Part shown: piece by piece, positions 1 to 5,776 of the stretch
Numbering within the stretch: position 1 is the first letter of the stretch
How the letters are laid out: every line of letters begins with the position of its first letter
Assembly: GCA_946410365.1 (NCBI GenBank)
Contig: CAMKAA010000031.1
Location: 1-8,261, forward strand
DNA length: 8,261 nucleotides
Reading direction: 5' to 3'
Origin: an uncultured Lachnospiraceae bacterium
GTDB lineage: Bacteria > Bacillota_A > Clostridia > Lachnospirales > Lachnospiraceae
Notes under the pieces: generated by a model
The model's database searches: none
What the model was told of the DNA's origin: nothing
What the model saw: the letters and a program-made list of their open reading frames with translations, nothing else
Translations under genes and position numbers: made by a program

Positions 1-3
1 CAT
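1..3 (-). CDS. Start codon of a further operon gene, cut by the window edge
   Basis: On the minus strand an ATG occupies the last three bases of the window. A ribosome site GAAAGGA (positions 16-10) precedes it with a 6-base gap, which is near ideal. The alaX stop codon is at 19-17, so the gap between genes is 13 bases. This strongly suggests that the operon continues with another gene whose body lies outside the window. Nothing can be said about its product. The other ATG nearby (10-8) is followed at once by a stop codon, so it is not the start. Confidence 0.6.
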
Positions 4-16
4 TTCACATCCTTTC

Positions 17-1246
17 TCACGGAAGGACTTCTGCTATGCAGGATTCCGTGCCTGTGACAGAACCTTGTATCATTTCCGGCTTTCCGCCTCCCTTGGCTCC
101 CAGCTTCTCTCTGAGCGCTTTCTGCACATCCCGGGAGTCCATTTTCCTGCTGCCTATTATATAGCGGTATTTGCCCTCTTTGTCGCTTCCGGCAAACACC
201 CCGCAGAATCCGTCATGCTCTTCGCAGAGCCTGTTGACAAGATTTCTCTGCACAATATTGTCCATATCCCCGACAAACAAAAATACATTCTTCTGATCCT
301 TGGGGATCGTCTCAAGACGAAGAAATGCGGCTTTGTACTCCAGGTCCCGATTTTTCTGCTTCAGTTCGCCGATCTCGTCAAGAAGATGCTTTACTCCGTC
401 TCCGATCTCATCCTGACTTCGATTTGTCAGATGAGAGACCTCCTCTATGCGCTGCTGCCTCTTCTGCATCAGCGCGAATGCTCTCCTGCCGCAAGCGATA
501 AACAGACGCATACCGCCGTTAAAACGAAGCGTCTTCACTATTTTGATCAGGCCGATCTCTCCGGTCCTCCTGACATGGGTCGCGCAGCACGCGCATACGT
601 CTACATCAGGTATCGTGACCAGACGTACCTGCCCTTCGATCTCGATCTTGCTTCGGTAACTGATCTCCCCGAGTTTGTCCTTGTCCGGATAAGAGGCCTC
701 CACCGGAAGATTTCTGTAAATGACTTCATTGGCTTCCCATTCCAGAAGCAGGATCTCTTCCTCGCTGAGCTGTCCGTTGACGTCCAGCGTCACCGAGTTG
801 TCGCTCAGGTGAAATCCGATATTATCAAATCCATACCTGTTATGCATCAGCCCGGACAGTATATGCTCACCGGTATGATTCTGCATAAAGCCGAATCTTC
901 GCTCCCAGTTGATCTGAAGGAGCACATGATCGCCGGGAAGGAAAAGCTCGCCATTGTCTTCCGGGCAGCTGACAGTATGTCTGATCACTCCGTCTTTAAT
1001 CTGTACATCCGTTACAGCCAGCATTCCGGATCTATGACCACCGTTGTTTCCGGCGCTGCAGATCCATCCGATGTCGGAGGACTGGCCCCCGCCTTCCGGG
1101 AAAAAAACCGTCTTGTTCAGGATCAGCTCCAGGCTGCAGCCGGATTCCGTGTTCTCTTCTCCCGTCAATTTCCGTACCGAGAGAACCGTCGCCTCACACC
1201 GTGTCAGATATGCGTCTTTTTCGTAAAGTCTCTCTGTTCCGTTCAC
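17..1246 (-). CDS. alaX: Alanyl-tRNA editing protein, long AlaX type (409 aa)
   Basis: This free-standing relative of the alanyl-tRNA synthetase editing region should hydrolyse mischarged tRNA(Ala), chiefly Ser-tRNA(Ala), in the cytoplasm. Visible in the protein: an N-terminal beta-barrel part with EGGGQ at residues 51-55; the editing-site zinc motif HTGEH (His124, His128); the second half of the zinc site, CCATH (Cys220, His224), followed by RRTGEIG; a charged, probably coiled-coil stretch at about 262-315; and a C-terminal DHHA1-like part with GGGKPEMIQGS at 386-396. No catalytic aminoacylation domain is present. The start chosen is GTG at 1246, one base after the prfB TGA, giving a family-like N-terminus VNGTERLYEKDAYL. 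An ATG at 1396 in the same frame would overlap prfB by about 150 bases and add 50 residues unlike the family. No clear ribosome site precedes the GTG, so translation probably depends on coupling to prfB. Function is assigned by family; serine specificity is inferred. Confidence 0.9.
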   Translation of the reverse strand: MNGTERLYEKDAYLTRCEATVLSVRKLTGEENTESGCSLELILNKTVFFPEGGGQSSDIGWICSAGNNGGHRSGMLAVTDVQIKDGVIRHTVSCPEDNGELFLPGDHVLLQINWERRFGFMQNHTGEHILSGLMHNRYGFDNIGFHLSDNSVTLDVNGQLSEEEILLLEWEANEVIYRNLPVEASYPDKDKLGEISYRSKIEIEGQVRLVTIPDVDVCACCATHVRRTGEIGLIKIVKTLRFNGGMRLFIACGRRAFALMQKRQQRIEEVSHLTNRSQDEIGDGVKHLLDEIGELKQKNRDLEYKAAFLRLETIPKDQKNVFLFVGDMDNIVQRNLVNRLCEEHDGFCGVFAGSDKEGKYRYIIGSRKMDSRDVQKALREKLGAKGGGKPEMIQGSVTGTESCIAEVLP

Positions 1247-1247
1247 G

Positions 1248-2372
1248 TCAAATGTTCTTTCTCTCTGCTTTTCCGGCTTCCATCTTGAGGTAAGCATTGA
1301 TAAAGCGGTCGATATCTCCGTCCAGCACGGCTCCCGTGTTGCTGGTCTCTTCTGCTGTTCTGGTGTCCTTAACAAGTGTGTACGGCTGCAGGACATATGA
1401 GCGGATCTGGCTTCCCCATGCGATATCTTTCACTTCGCCGCGAATGCCGGCGAGCTTAGCCTGCTCCTCTTCCATTCTCTTCATATAGAGCTTAGCCTTG
1501 AGCATCTGCATGGCCTTGTCCTTATTCTGGAACTGAGAGCGCTCATTCTGGCAGGTCACGACGATCCCGGAGGGGAAGTGCGTGATGCGGATCGCTGAAG
1601 AAGTCTTATTAATATGCTGTCCGCCGGCGCCGCTGCTTCGATAAGTGTCGATGCGGATATCGTCAGGATTGATGACAATGTCAATATCCTTCTCGATGTC
1701 GGGCATGACGTCGCAGGAGACAAAGGAAGTCTGTCTCTTTCCCTGCGCGTTGAAGGGGGAGATGCGGACAAGTCTGTGTACGCCTCTCTCGGATTTGAGA
1801 TAGCCGTAAGCGTTCGTGCCGTTGATCTGGAAATCCACGGACTTGATGCCCGCCTCATCGCCGTCCACAAAGTTCATGACGTCAACTGTAAATCCCTTGC
1901 GGTCCGCCCATCGCGTATACATTCTGTAAAGCATGGAGCACCAGTCGCAGCTTTCTGTGCCGCCGGCTCCCGCGTTAAGGCTGACGATCGCGTTGGAATC
2001 ATCATACTCGCCGGTGAGAAGGGTGGACAGCCTCATATCCTCGAGTTTTTCCTTGAAAGCATCCAGATCCTCTCTGATCGTTTCGATCACAGAGCGGTCA
2101 TCCTCTTCATTTCCCATCTCGATGAGCATCATCATATCCTCGTAAGAGGTGCTGAGCTGATCGGCATCCTCCACCAGGGTCTGCAGATCCTTGAGCTGTT
2201 TCATTTTTTTGTTGGCAGTATCCGCATCGTTCCAGAAATCCGGCGCCTCTGACTCCCTTGAGAGCTCCTCGATCCTCTGCTTCTTATAATCCAGGTCCAG
2301 TGAATCCCTGACTTCCTCAAGCGGCGTCTCGTACTGCTGCAGTTCGAGCTTCATCTGGTCTAATTCGATCAT
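1248..2372 (-). CDS. prfB: Peptide chain release factor 2 (RF2), no programmed frameshift
   Basis: RF2 recognises UGA and UAA stop codons in the ribosomal A site and triggers release of the finished peptide. The 374-residue protein has all key elements: an N-terminal helical domain, the stop-codon reading tripeptide SPF at 205-207, and the peptidyl-transferase loop SSGAGGQHINKT with GGQ at 250-252, the same numbering as the E. coli protein. Gln252 is the usual target of PrmC methylation. The residue two before SGAGGQ's glycine run (position 246) is Ser, not the Thr of E. coli K-12. Many bacteria need a +1 frameshift at an in-frame UGA near codon 25; here codons 20-30 (EVRDSLDLDYK) read straight through with no UGA. 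The ATG is preceded by AAGGAG (2389-2384) with an 11-base gap. secA ends 36 bases upstream and alaX starts 1 base after the stop, so it is the middle gene of an operon. Confidence 0.97.
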   Translation of the reverse strand: MIELDQMKLELQQYETPLEEVRDSLDLDYKKQRIEELSRESEAPDFWNDADTANKKMKQLKDLQTLVEDADQLSTSYEDMMMLIEMGNEEDDRSVIETIREDLDAFKEKLEDMRLSTLLTGEYDDSNAIVSLNAGAGGTESCDWCSMLYRMYTRWADRKGFTVDVMNFVDGDEAGIKSVDFQINGTNAYGYLKSERGVHRLVRISPFNAQGKRQTSFVSCDVMPDIEKDIDIVINPDDIRIDTYRSSGAGGQHINKTSSAIRITHFPSGIVVTCQNERSQFQNKDKAMQMLKAKLYMKRMEEEQAKLAGIRGEVKDIAWGSQIRSYVLQPYTLVKDTRTAEETSNTGAVLDGDIDRFINAYLKMEAGKAERKNI

Positions 2373-2383
2373 TCGCTGTAAAT

Positions 2384-2389
2384 CTCCTT
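2384..2389 (-). promoter_or_regulatory. prfB ribosome binding site
   Basis: AAGGAG lies in the 36-base gap between secA and prfB, 11 bases before the prfB ATG. The spacing is slightly long but no other start in the N-terminal region is better placed. The gap holds no hairpin followed by a T run, so secA transcripts should continue into prfB. Confidence 0.75.
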
Positions 2390-2408
2390 ATATATATGAC
2401 GGCTTTTA

Positions 2409-4979
2409 TCACTGTTTACGTCCGCAGCAGTTCTTATATTTTTTGCCGCTTCCGCAGGGGCAGGGATCGTTGGGATAGATCTTCTTCTCTACCCTTCTCT
2501 TGGGATCCTTGGCCGTAGTCTCATCCTTGTTGGTTCCGGTCACCTTAGCGACCTCTTCTCTCTCGACCTTCTGCTCGACCTTAACATGGAAGAGGACACG
2601 TACCGTCTCCTCCATAATGTTATGGTTCATCTCGTTGAACATGTCGTAGCCGGCGATCTTGTATTCCACCAGCGGATCATGCTGTCCGAGAGCCTGAAGG
2701 CCGATGCTCTGGCGCAGCTGGTCCATATCGTCGATGTGGTCCATCCACTTTCTGTCGACGACTTTGAGCAGCACCACGCGCTCTAATTCTCTTACGGCTT
2801 CCTCATCCGGGAACTCGGATTCCTTGCTCTCATAAAGCTCCAGAGCCTCTTCCTTGAGCTGCTGCTTCAGGCCGTTCTTGGTGCGCTCCTTGATCCTTCC
2901 TCTGTTTATAACCTTGAAGGGGATCGTGGGCAGAAGCAGCTCATTGAGCTCAGTGAGATTCCACTCATCGCTGTCCTGGTCCTCAGAGATACTGATGTCA
3001 ACCGCTCTCTCAACGACCTCGGCGATCATATTGAGGATCGAGTCCCTCATGCTCTCGCCGTCGAGCACCTGACGGCGCTGCTTGTACATGATCTCTCTCT
3101 GCTCATTCATGACCTGGTCATAATCCAGCAGGTTCTTACGAATACCGAAGTTGTTGGCCTCGATCTTCTTCTGGGCACCTTCAACCGCCTTCGTAAGGGA
3201 CTTGTGTGAGATTTCCTCTCCCTCAGGGATCTTGAGCGCGTTGAACATGGCGATCATCCTGTCAGAACCGAACAGGCGCATCAGATCGTCTTCTAGGGAG
3301 ATATAGAAACGGGACTCACCGGGATCTCCCTGTCGTCCGCTTCGGCCGCGCAGCTGATTGTCGATGCGTCTGGACTCATGTCTCTCTGTACCGATGATCT
3401 TGAGTCCGCCGGCAGCTTTCGCCTCATCGTCGAGCTTGATATCCGTACCACGGCCTGCCATATTCGTCGCGATCGTGACAGCTCCGTGCTGACCGGCCTG
3501 GGCGACGATCTCCGCTTCCATCTCATGGAACTTGGCGTTCAAAACATTGTGCGGGATTCCCTCTCTGCGGAGCATCTTGGAGACGTCCTCAGAGACCTGG
3601 ATCGTGATCGTGCCGACCAGAACGGGCTGTCCCTTATCATGAGCTTCCTTGACGGCTTCAACGACTGCCTTATATTTCTCTTTCTTGGTCTTGTAGACTG
3701 CATCCTGATGGTCCACACGGATCACAGGCTTATTTGTGGGGATCTCGATAACGTCCATACCGTAGATCTCGCGGAATTCGCGCTCCTCGGTGAGAGCCGT
3801 ACCGGTCATGCCGCACTTCTTATCGAATTTATTGAAGAAGTTCTGGAAAGTGATGGTAGCGAGCGTCTTGCTCTCTTTTTTGACCTTGACATTTTCCTTC
3901 GCTTCGATTGCCTGATGAAGGCCGTCACTGTAGCGTCTTCCGGGCATCACACGGCCTGTAAATTCATCTACGATCAGCACCTGGTCGTCTTTGACGATAT
4001 AGTCATGATCCCTGTGCATCAGGTTGTTCGCTCTCAAAGCCAGGATGATGCAGTGCTGGATCTCGAGGTTCTCAGGATCCGCGAGGTTGGGAATGTGGAA
4101 GAACTTCTCAACCTTGGAGACACCTTCCGCCGTGAGATTGACCACTTTGTCCTTCTCATTGACGATGAAATCTCCCGTTTCTTCTCTCTCGACGCCCATG
4201 ATCGCATCGATCTTGGACAGGTCTTCCATGTCTTCGCCGCGTTTCATCTGCTTGGCCAGAATATCGCAGGCCTCGTAGATCTTGGTGGACTTGCCGCTCT
4301 GCCCGGAAATGATCAGAGGTGTGCGCGCCTCGTCGATCAGAACCGAGTCAACCTCGTCGATGATGGCGTAATGAAGTTCCCGAAGGACCAGGTTCTTCTT
4401 GTAGATCGCCATGTTATCGCGCAGATAATCAAAACCGAGTTCATTGTTGGTAACATAAGTAATATCGCAGCCGTAGGCCTGCTGCCTCTCCTCGCTGCTC
4501 ATGCTGTTGAGAACAACACCGACAGTGAGTCCCATAAACTGGTAGACCTGACCCATCCATTCCGCGTCACGTTTGGCCAGGTAATCGTTGACAGTGACTA
4601 CATGTACACCTCTGCCTTCCAGGGCATTGAGGTAGGCGGGCATGGTTGCCACAAGAGTTTTACCTTCACCGGTACGCATCTCCGCGATACGGCCCTGATG
4701 CAGGATAATGCCGCCGATCAGCTGAACACGGAAAGGCTCCATTCCCAGTGACCTTCTTGCGCCTTCCCTGACCGCCGCGTAGGCCTCGGGAAGAAGATCG
4801 TCCAGTGTCTCCCCTTCCGCAAGCCTTTTTTTGAATTCATCTGTCTTGCCCCGGAGCTGGTCATCGCTCAGCTCCTGCATCTGCGGGCGCAGATCTTCAA
4901 TCTTTTTTACGAGAGGCTCGATCCTCCTGAGCTCTCTCTGACTGTGTGTTCCGAATAAAATATCTGTAAACTTGGACAT
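2409..4979 (-). CDS. secA: Preprotein translocase ATPase SecA (856 aa)
   Basis: SecA is the motor that pushes unfolded secretory proteins through the SecYEG channel, acting at the inner face of the membrane. Visible: Walker A MRTGEGKT at 101-108, Walker B region with IIDEVDS (DEVD at 208-211), the downstream motifs [15 protein letters not shown] and [10 protein letters not shown] of the second nucleotide-binding fold, the long helical scaffold with [17 protein letters not shown], and a C-terminal zinc tail [13 protein letters not shown] (Cys840, 842, 851, 852; the CC variant of the usual CH). The length is normal for the family and no motif is missing. Two ATGs lie two codons apart; the ribosome site AGGAG (4991-4987) is 1 base from the first (4985) but 7 bases from the second (4979), so the second, giving [10 protein letters not shown], is preferred. 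It is the first gene of the secA-prfB-alaX run; the ribosome hibernation factor gene often found upstream of secA in Firmicutes is absent and ohrR is there instead. Confidence 0.98.
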   Translation of the reverse strand: MSKFTDILFGTHSQRELRRIEPLVKKIEDLRPQMQELSDDQLRGKTDEFKKRLAEGETLDDLLPEAYAAVREGARRSLGMEPFRVQLIGGIILHQGRIAEMRTGEGKTLVATMPAYLNALEGRGVHVVTVNDYLAKRDAEWMGQVYQFMGLTVGVVLNSMSSEERQQAYGCDITYVTNNELGFDYLRDNMAIYKKNLVLRELHYAIIDEVDSVLIDEARTPLIISGQSGKSTKIYEACDILAKQMKRGEDMEDLSKIDAIMGVEREETGDFIVNEKDKVVNLTAEGVSKVEKFFHIPNLADPENLEIQHCIILALRANNLMHRDHDYIVKDDQVLIVDEFTGRVMPGRRYSDGLHQAIEAKENVKVKKESKTLATITFQNFFNKFDKKCGMTGTALTEEREFREIYGMDVIEIPTNKPVIRVDHQDAVYKTKKEKYKAVVEAVKEAHDKGQPVLVGTITIQVSEDVSKMLRREGIPHNVLNAKFHEMEAEIVAQAGQHGAVTIATNMAGRGTDIKLDDEAKAAGGLKIIGTERHESRRIDNQLRGRSGRQGDPGESRFYISLEDDLMRLFGSDRMIAMFNALKIPEGEEISHKSLTKAVEGAQKKIEANNFGIRKNLLDYDQVMNEQREIMYKQRRQVLDGESMRDSILNMIAEVVERAVDISISEDQDSDEWNLTELNELLLPTIPFKVINRGRIKERTKNGLKQQLKEEALELYESKESEFPDEEAVRELERVVLLKVVDRKWMDHIDDMDQLRQSIGLQALGQHDPLVEYKIAGYDMFNEMNHNIMEETVRVLFHVKVEQKVEREEVAKVTGTNKDETTAKDPKRRVEKKIYPNDPCPCGSGKKYKNCCGRKQ

Positions 4980-4986
4980 ATTCATA

Positions 4987-4991
4987 CTCCT
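4987..4991 (-). promoter_or_regulatory. secA ribosome binding site that decides the start
   Basis: AGGAG sits 7 bases before the ATG at 4979 and only 1 base before the in-frame ATG at 4985. A gap of 1 base is too short for normal initiation, so SecA should begin MSKFTD rather than MNMSKFTD. Confidence 0.8.
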
Positions 4992-5007
4992 GATTCATAT
5001 ACCTTAT

Positions 5008-5050
5008 GCGCATATTCTTTGAAATGATATCACAAATCATTTCAATGCGC
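5008..5050 (-). repeat. Perfect 10-bp inverted repeat with an outer 5-bp stem, upstream of secA
   Basis: TTGAAATGAT and ATCATTTCAA (5019-5028 and 5036-5045) are exact reverse complements separated by 7 bases. Outside them GCGCA (5008-5012) and TGCGC (5046-5050) also pair, leaving a 6-base bulge on one side. The arms are A+T rich and no T run follows, so it is not a standard terminator. It covers the probable secA -10, which makes an operator the favoured reading; an RNA hairpin in the ohrR-secA read-through transcript is the alternative. Confidence 0.6.
5024..5032 (-). promoter_or_regulatory. Probable secA extended -10 promoter
   Basis: On the minus strand TGATATCAT matches an extended -10 element (TGn followed by TATCAT, 5 of 6 to consensus). 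The -35 position 17 bases upstream (TAGCGC) is poor, as is allowed for extended -10 promoters. Transcription would begin near 5017 and give a leader of about 38 bases before secA. The element lies inside the perfect inverted repeat at 5019-5045, so a protein bound there would block it. Alternative: secA is transcribed by read-through from ohrR. Confidence 0.4.
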
Positions 5051-5092
5051 TATTCTTCCGCATCATTATTCACAGAGAATCCACAAGCGGCT

Positions 5093-5530
5093 TCAGCGTG
5101 CCTGCGCACCGAGCACTTTATACAAAAGCCTGTACAGTTCTGACGCCTCCTCAGGTTCGAGATTGACACAGCTGGACATGGATCCGGGAATGCTCAGAGC
5201 TTCTTCCCGAAGTTCCCACCCCTTCTCTGTCACGGTCACGATCAGGTTCCTTTCGTCTTCTTTGGAACGCTTTCTCTCAAGATAGCCCTTGCTCTCAAGT
5301 TTCTTGAGGACCGGCGTAAGTGTTCCGGAATCGAGAAAGAGAACAAGACCAAGTTCTCTCACATTCATGCTCTCATTTTCCCAGAGCGCCATCATTGTAA
5401 TATATTGGGTATAAGTAAGATCGAACTTGTCAAGAAACGGCTTGTATCTTCTTATTATTTCTTTTGAGCAGGCATAAAGCGGAAAGCACAGCTGGCTTTT
5501 CAGCTTCAGGCAGTCGTATTTATCACTCAT
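5093..5530 (-). CDS. ohrR: OhrR-type organic peroxide-sensing repressor, MarR family (145 aa)
   Basis: OhrR is a dimeric winged-helix repressor that leaves DNA when organic hydroperoxides oxidise a reactive cysteine; its usual target is the peroxidase gene ohr. With the start at 5530 the protein lines up with B. subtilis OhrR without a gap at the N-terminus: reactive Cys15 in KSQLCFPLYACSKEI, and the two tyrosines that contact it, Tyr29 and Tyr40. The recognition helix region LDSGTLTPVLKKLESKG (67-82) and the wing KRSKEDERNL (87-96) are intact. Extra cysteines are Cys7, Cys21 and Cys121; Cys121, in the SIPGSMSSCVNL segment, lies about where two-cysteine OhrRs carry their resolving cysteine. 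GGAGG (5545-5541) stands 10 bases before the ATG. A TTG at 5575 would add 15 residues and is not favoured. No ohr gene is in the window; the next gene is secA, with no terminator between. Confidence 0.9.
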   Translation of the reverse strand: MSDKYDCLKLKSQLCFPLYACSKEIIRRYKPFLDKFDLTYTQYITMMALWENESMNVRELGLVLFLDSGTLTPVLKKLESKGYLERKRSKEDERNLIVTVTEKGWELREEALSIPGSMSSCVNLEPEEASELYRLLYKVLGAQAR

Positions 5531-5540
5531 GGAACTGAAT

Positions 5541-5545
5541 CCTCC
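5541..5545 (-). promoter_or_regulatory. ohrR ribosome binding site
   Basis: GGAGG lies 10 bases before the ATG at 5530 and inside the coding extension that a TTG start at 5575 would need. Together with the exact placing of Cys15 it fixes the start. Confidence 0.75.
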
Positions 5546-5578
5546 ATTTTTACACTGTTTTGTTGCGTCATGCAATCG

Positions 5579-5607
5579 AATTTATCACAATTTAATAGCA
5601 ATTTCAA
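5579..5607 (-). promoter_or_regulatory. ohrR promoter with CAATTT repeats between the boxes
   Basis: Minus-strand -35 TTGAAA (5607-5602, 5 of 6), a 17-base spacer, then an extended -10 TGA-TAAATT (-10 at 5584-5579). Transcription would begin near 5572 and give a leader of about 40 bases. On the plus strand CAATTT occurs at 5588-5593 and 5599-5604, 11 bases apart, one helical turn. OhrR operators in other bacteria are A+T-rich and built from AATT-type half sites, so autorepression here is plausible but not shown. Confidence 0.6.
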
Positions 5608-5707
5608 CCATCTCCGATGCAATACACGTTTTTTTCTGCAGCATAGTTAATACTCATTAGACAACCGCATTACAGACATCTCAGGGAACTGGCCGATATA
5701 CTCCCGC

Positions 5708-5757
5708 AAAAAAAGAGAGGCAGCGTGATTGAGGAATAACTCCTCATCAGCTGCCTC
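5708..5757 (-). terminator. Rho-independent terminator of the amidase gene
   Basis: On the minus strand GAGGCAGC (5757-5750) pairs with GCTGCCTC (5724-5717). Inside it TGAGGA and TCCTCA form a second 6-bp stem around the loop GTTAT. TC and then seven T follow the stem (5714-5708). It begins 20 bases after the stop codon of the amidase gene and separates that gene from ohrR. On the plus strand the hairpin is followed only by GTCTTT, so termination in that direction would be weak. Confidence 0.92.
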
Positions 5758-5776
5758 GTCTTTATGATCTTCTAAG

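Noticed and set aside
65..1288. Long plus-strand open frame (407 codons) opposite alaX
   Set aside because: Its protein has no recognisable motif, and the opposite strand encodes a clear AlaX with complete zinc motifs. It is a shadow frame.
1247..1396. ATG start for alaX at 1396
   Set aside because: It would overlap prfB by about 150 bases, and the added 50 residues are the out-of-frame reading of the RF2 C-terminus.
3378..4751. Long plus-strand open frame (457 codons) opposite secA
   Set aside because: It mirrors highly conserved SecA coding sequence, has no ribosome site of note and no family features.
5019..5045. Inverted repeat before secA as the ohrR terminator
   Set aside because: The arms are A+T rich and no T run follows on the minus strand.
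5531..5575. TTG start for ohrR at 5575
   Set aside because: The ribosome site GGAGG lies downstream of it, and the ATG at 5530 places the reactive cysteine exactly at position 15.
5629..5635. Run of seven T on the plus strand as a terminator
   Set aside because: No hairpin precedes it and no plus-strand gene leads into it.
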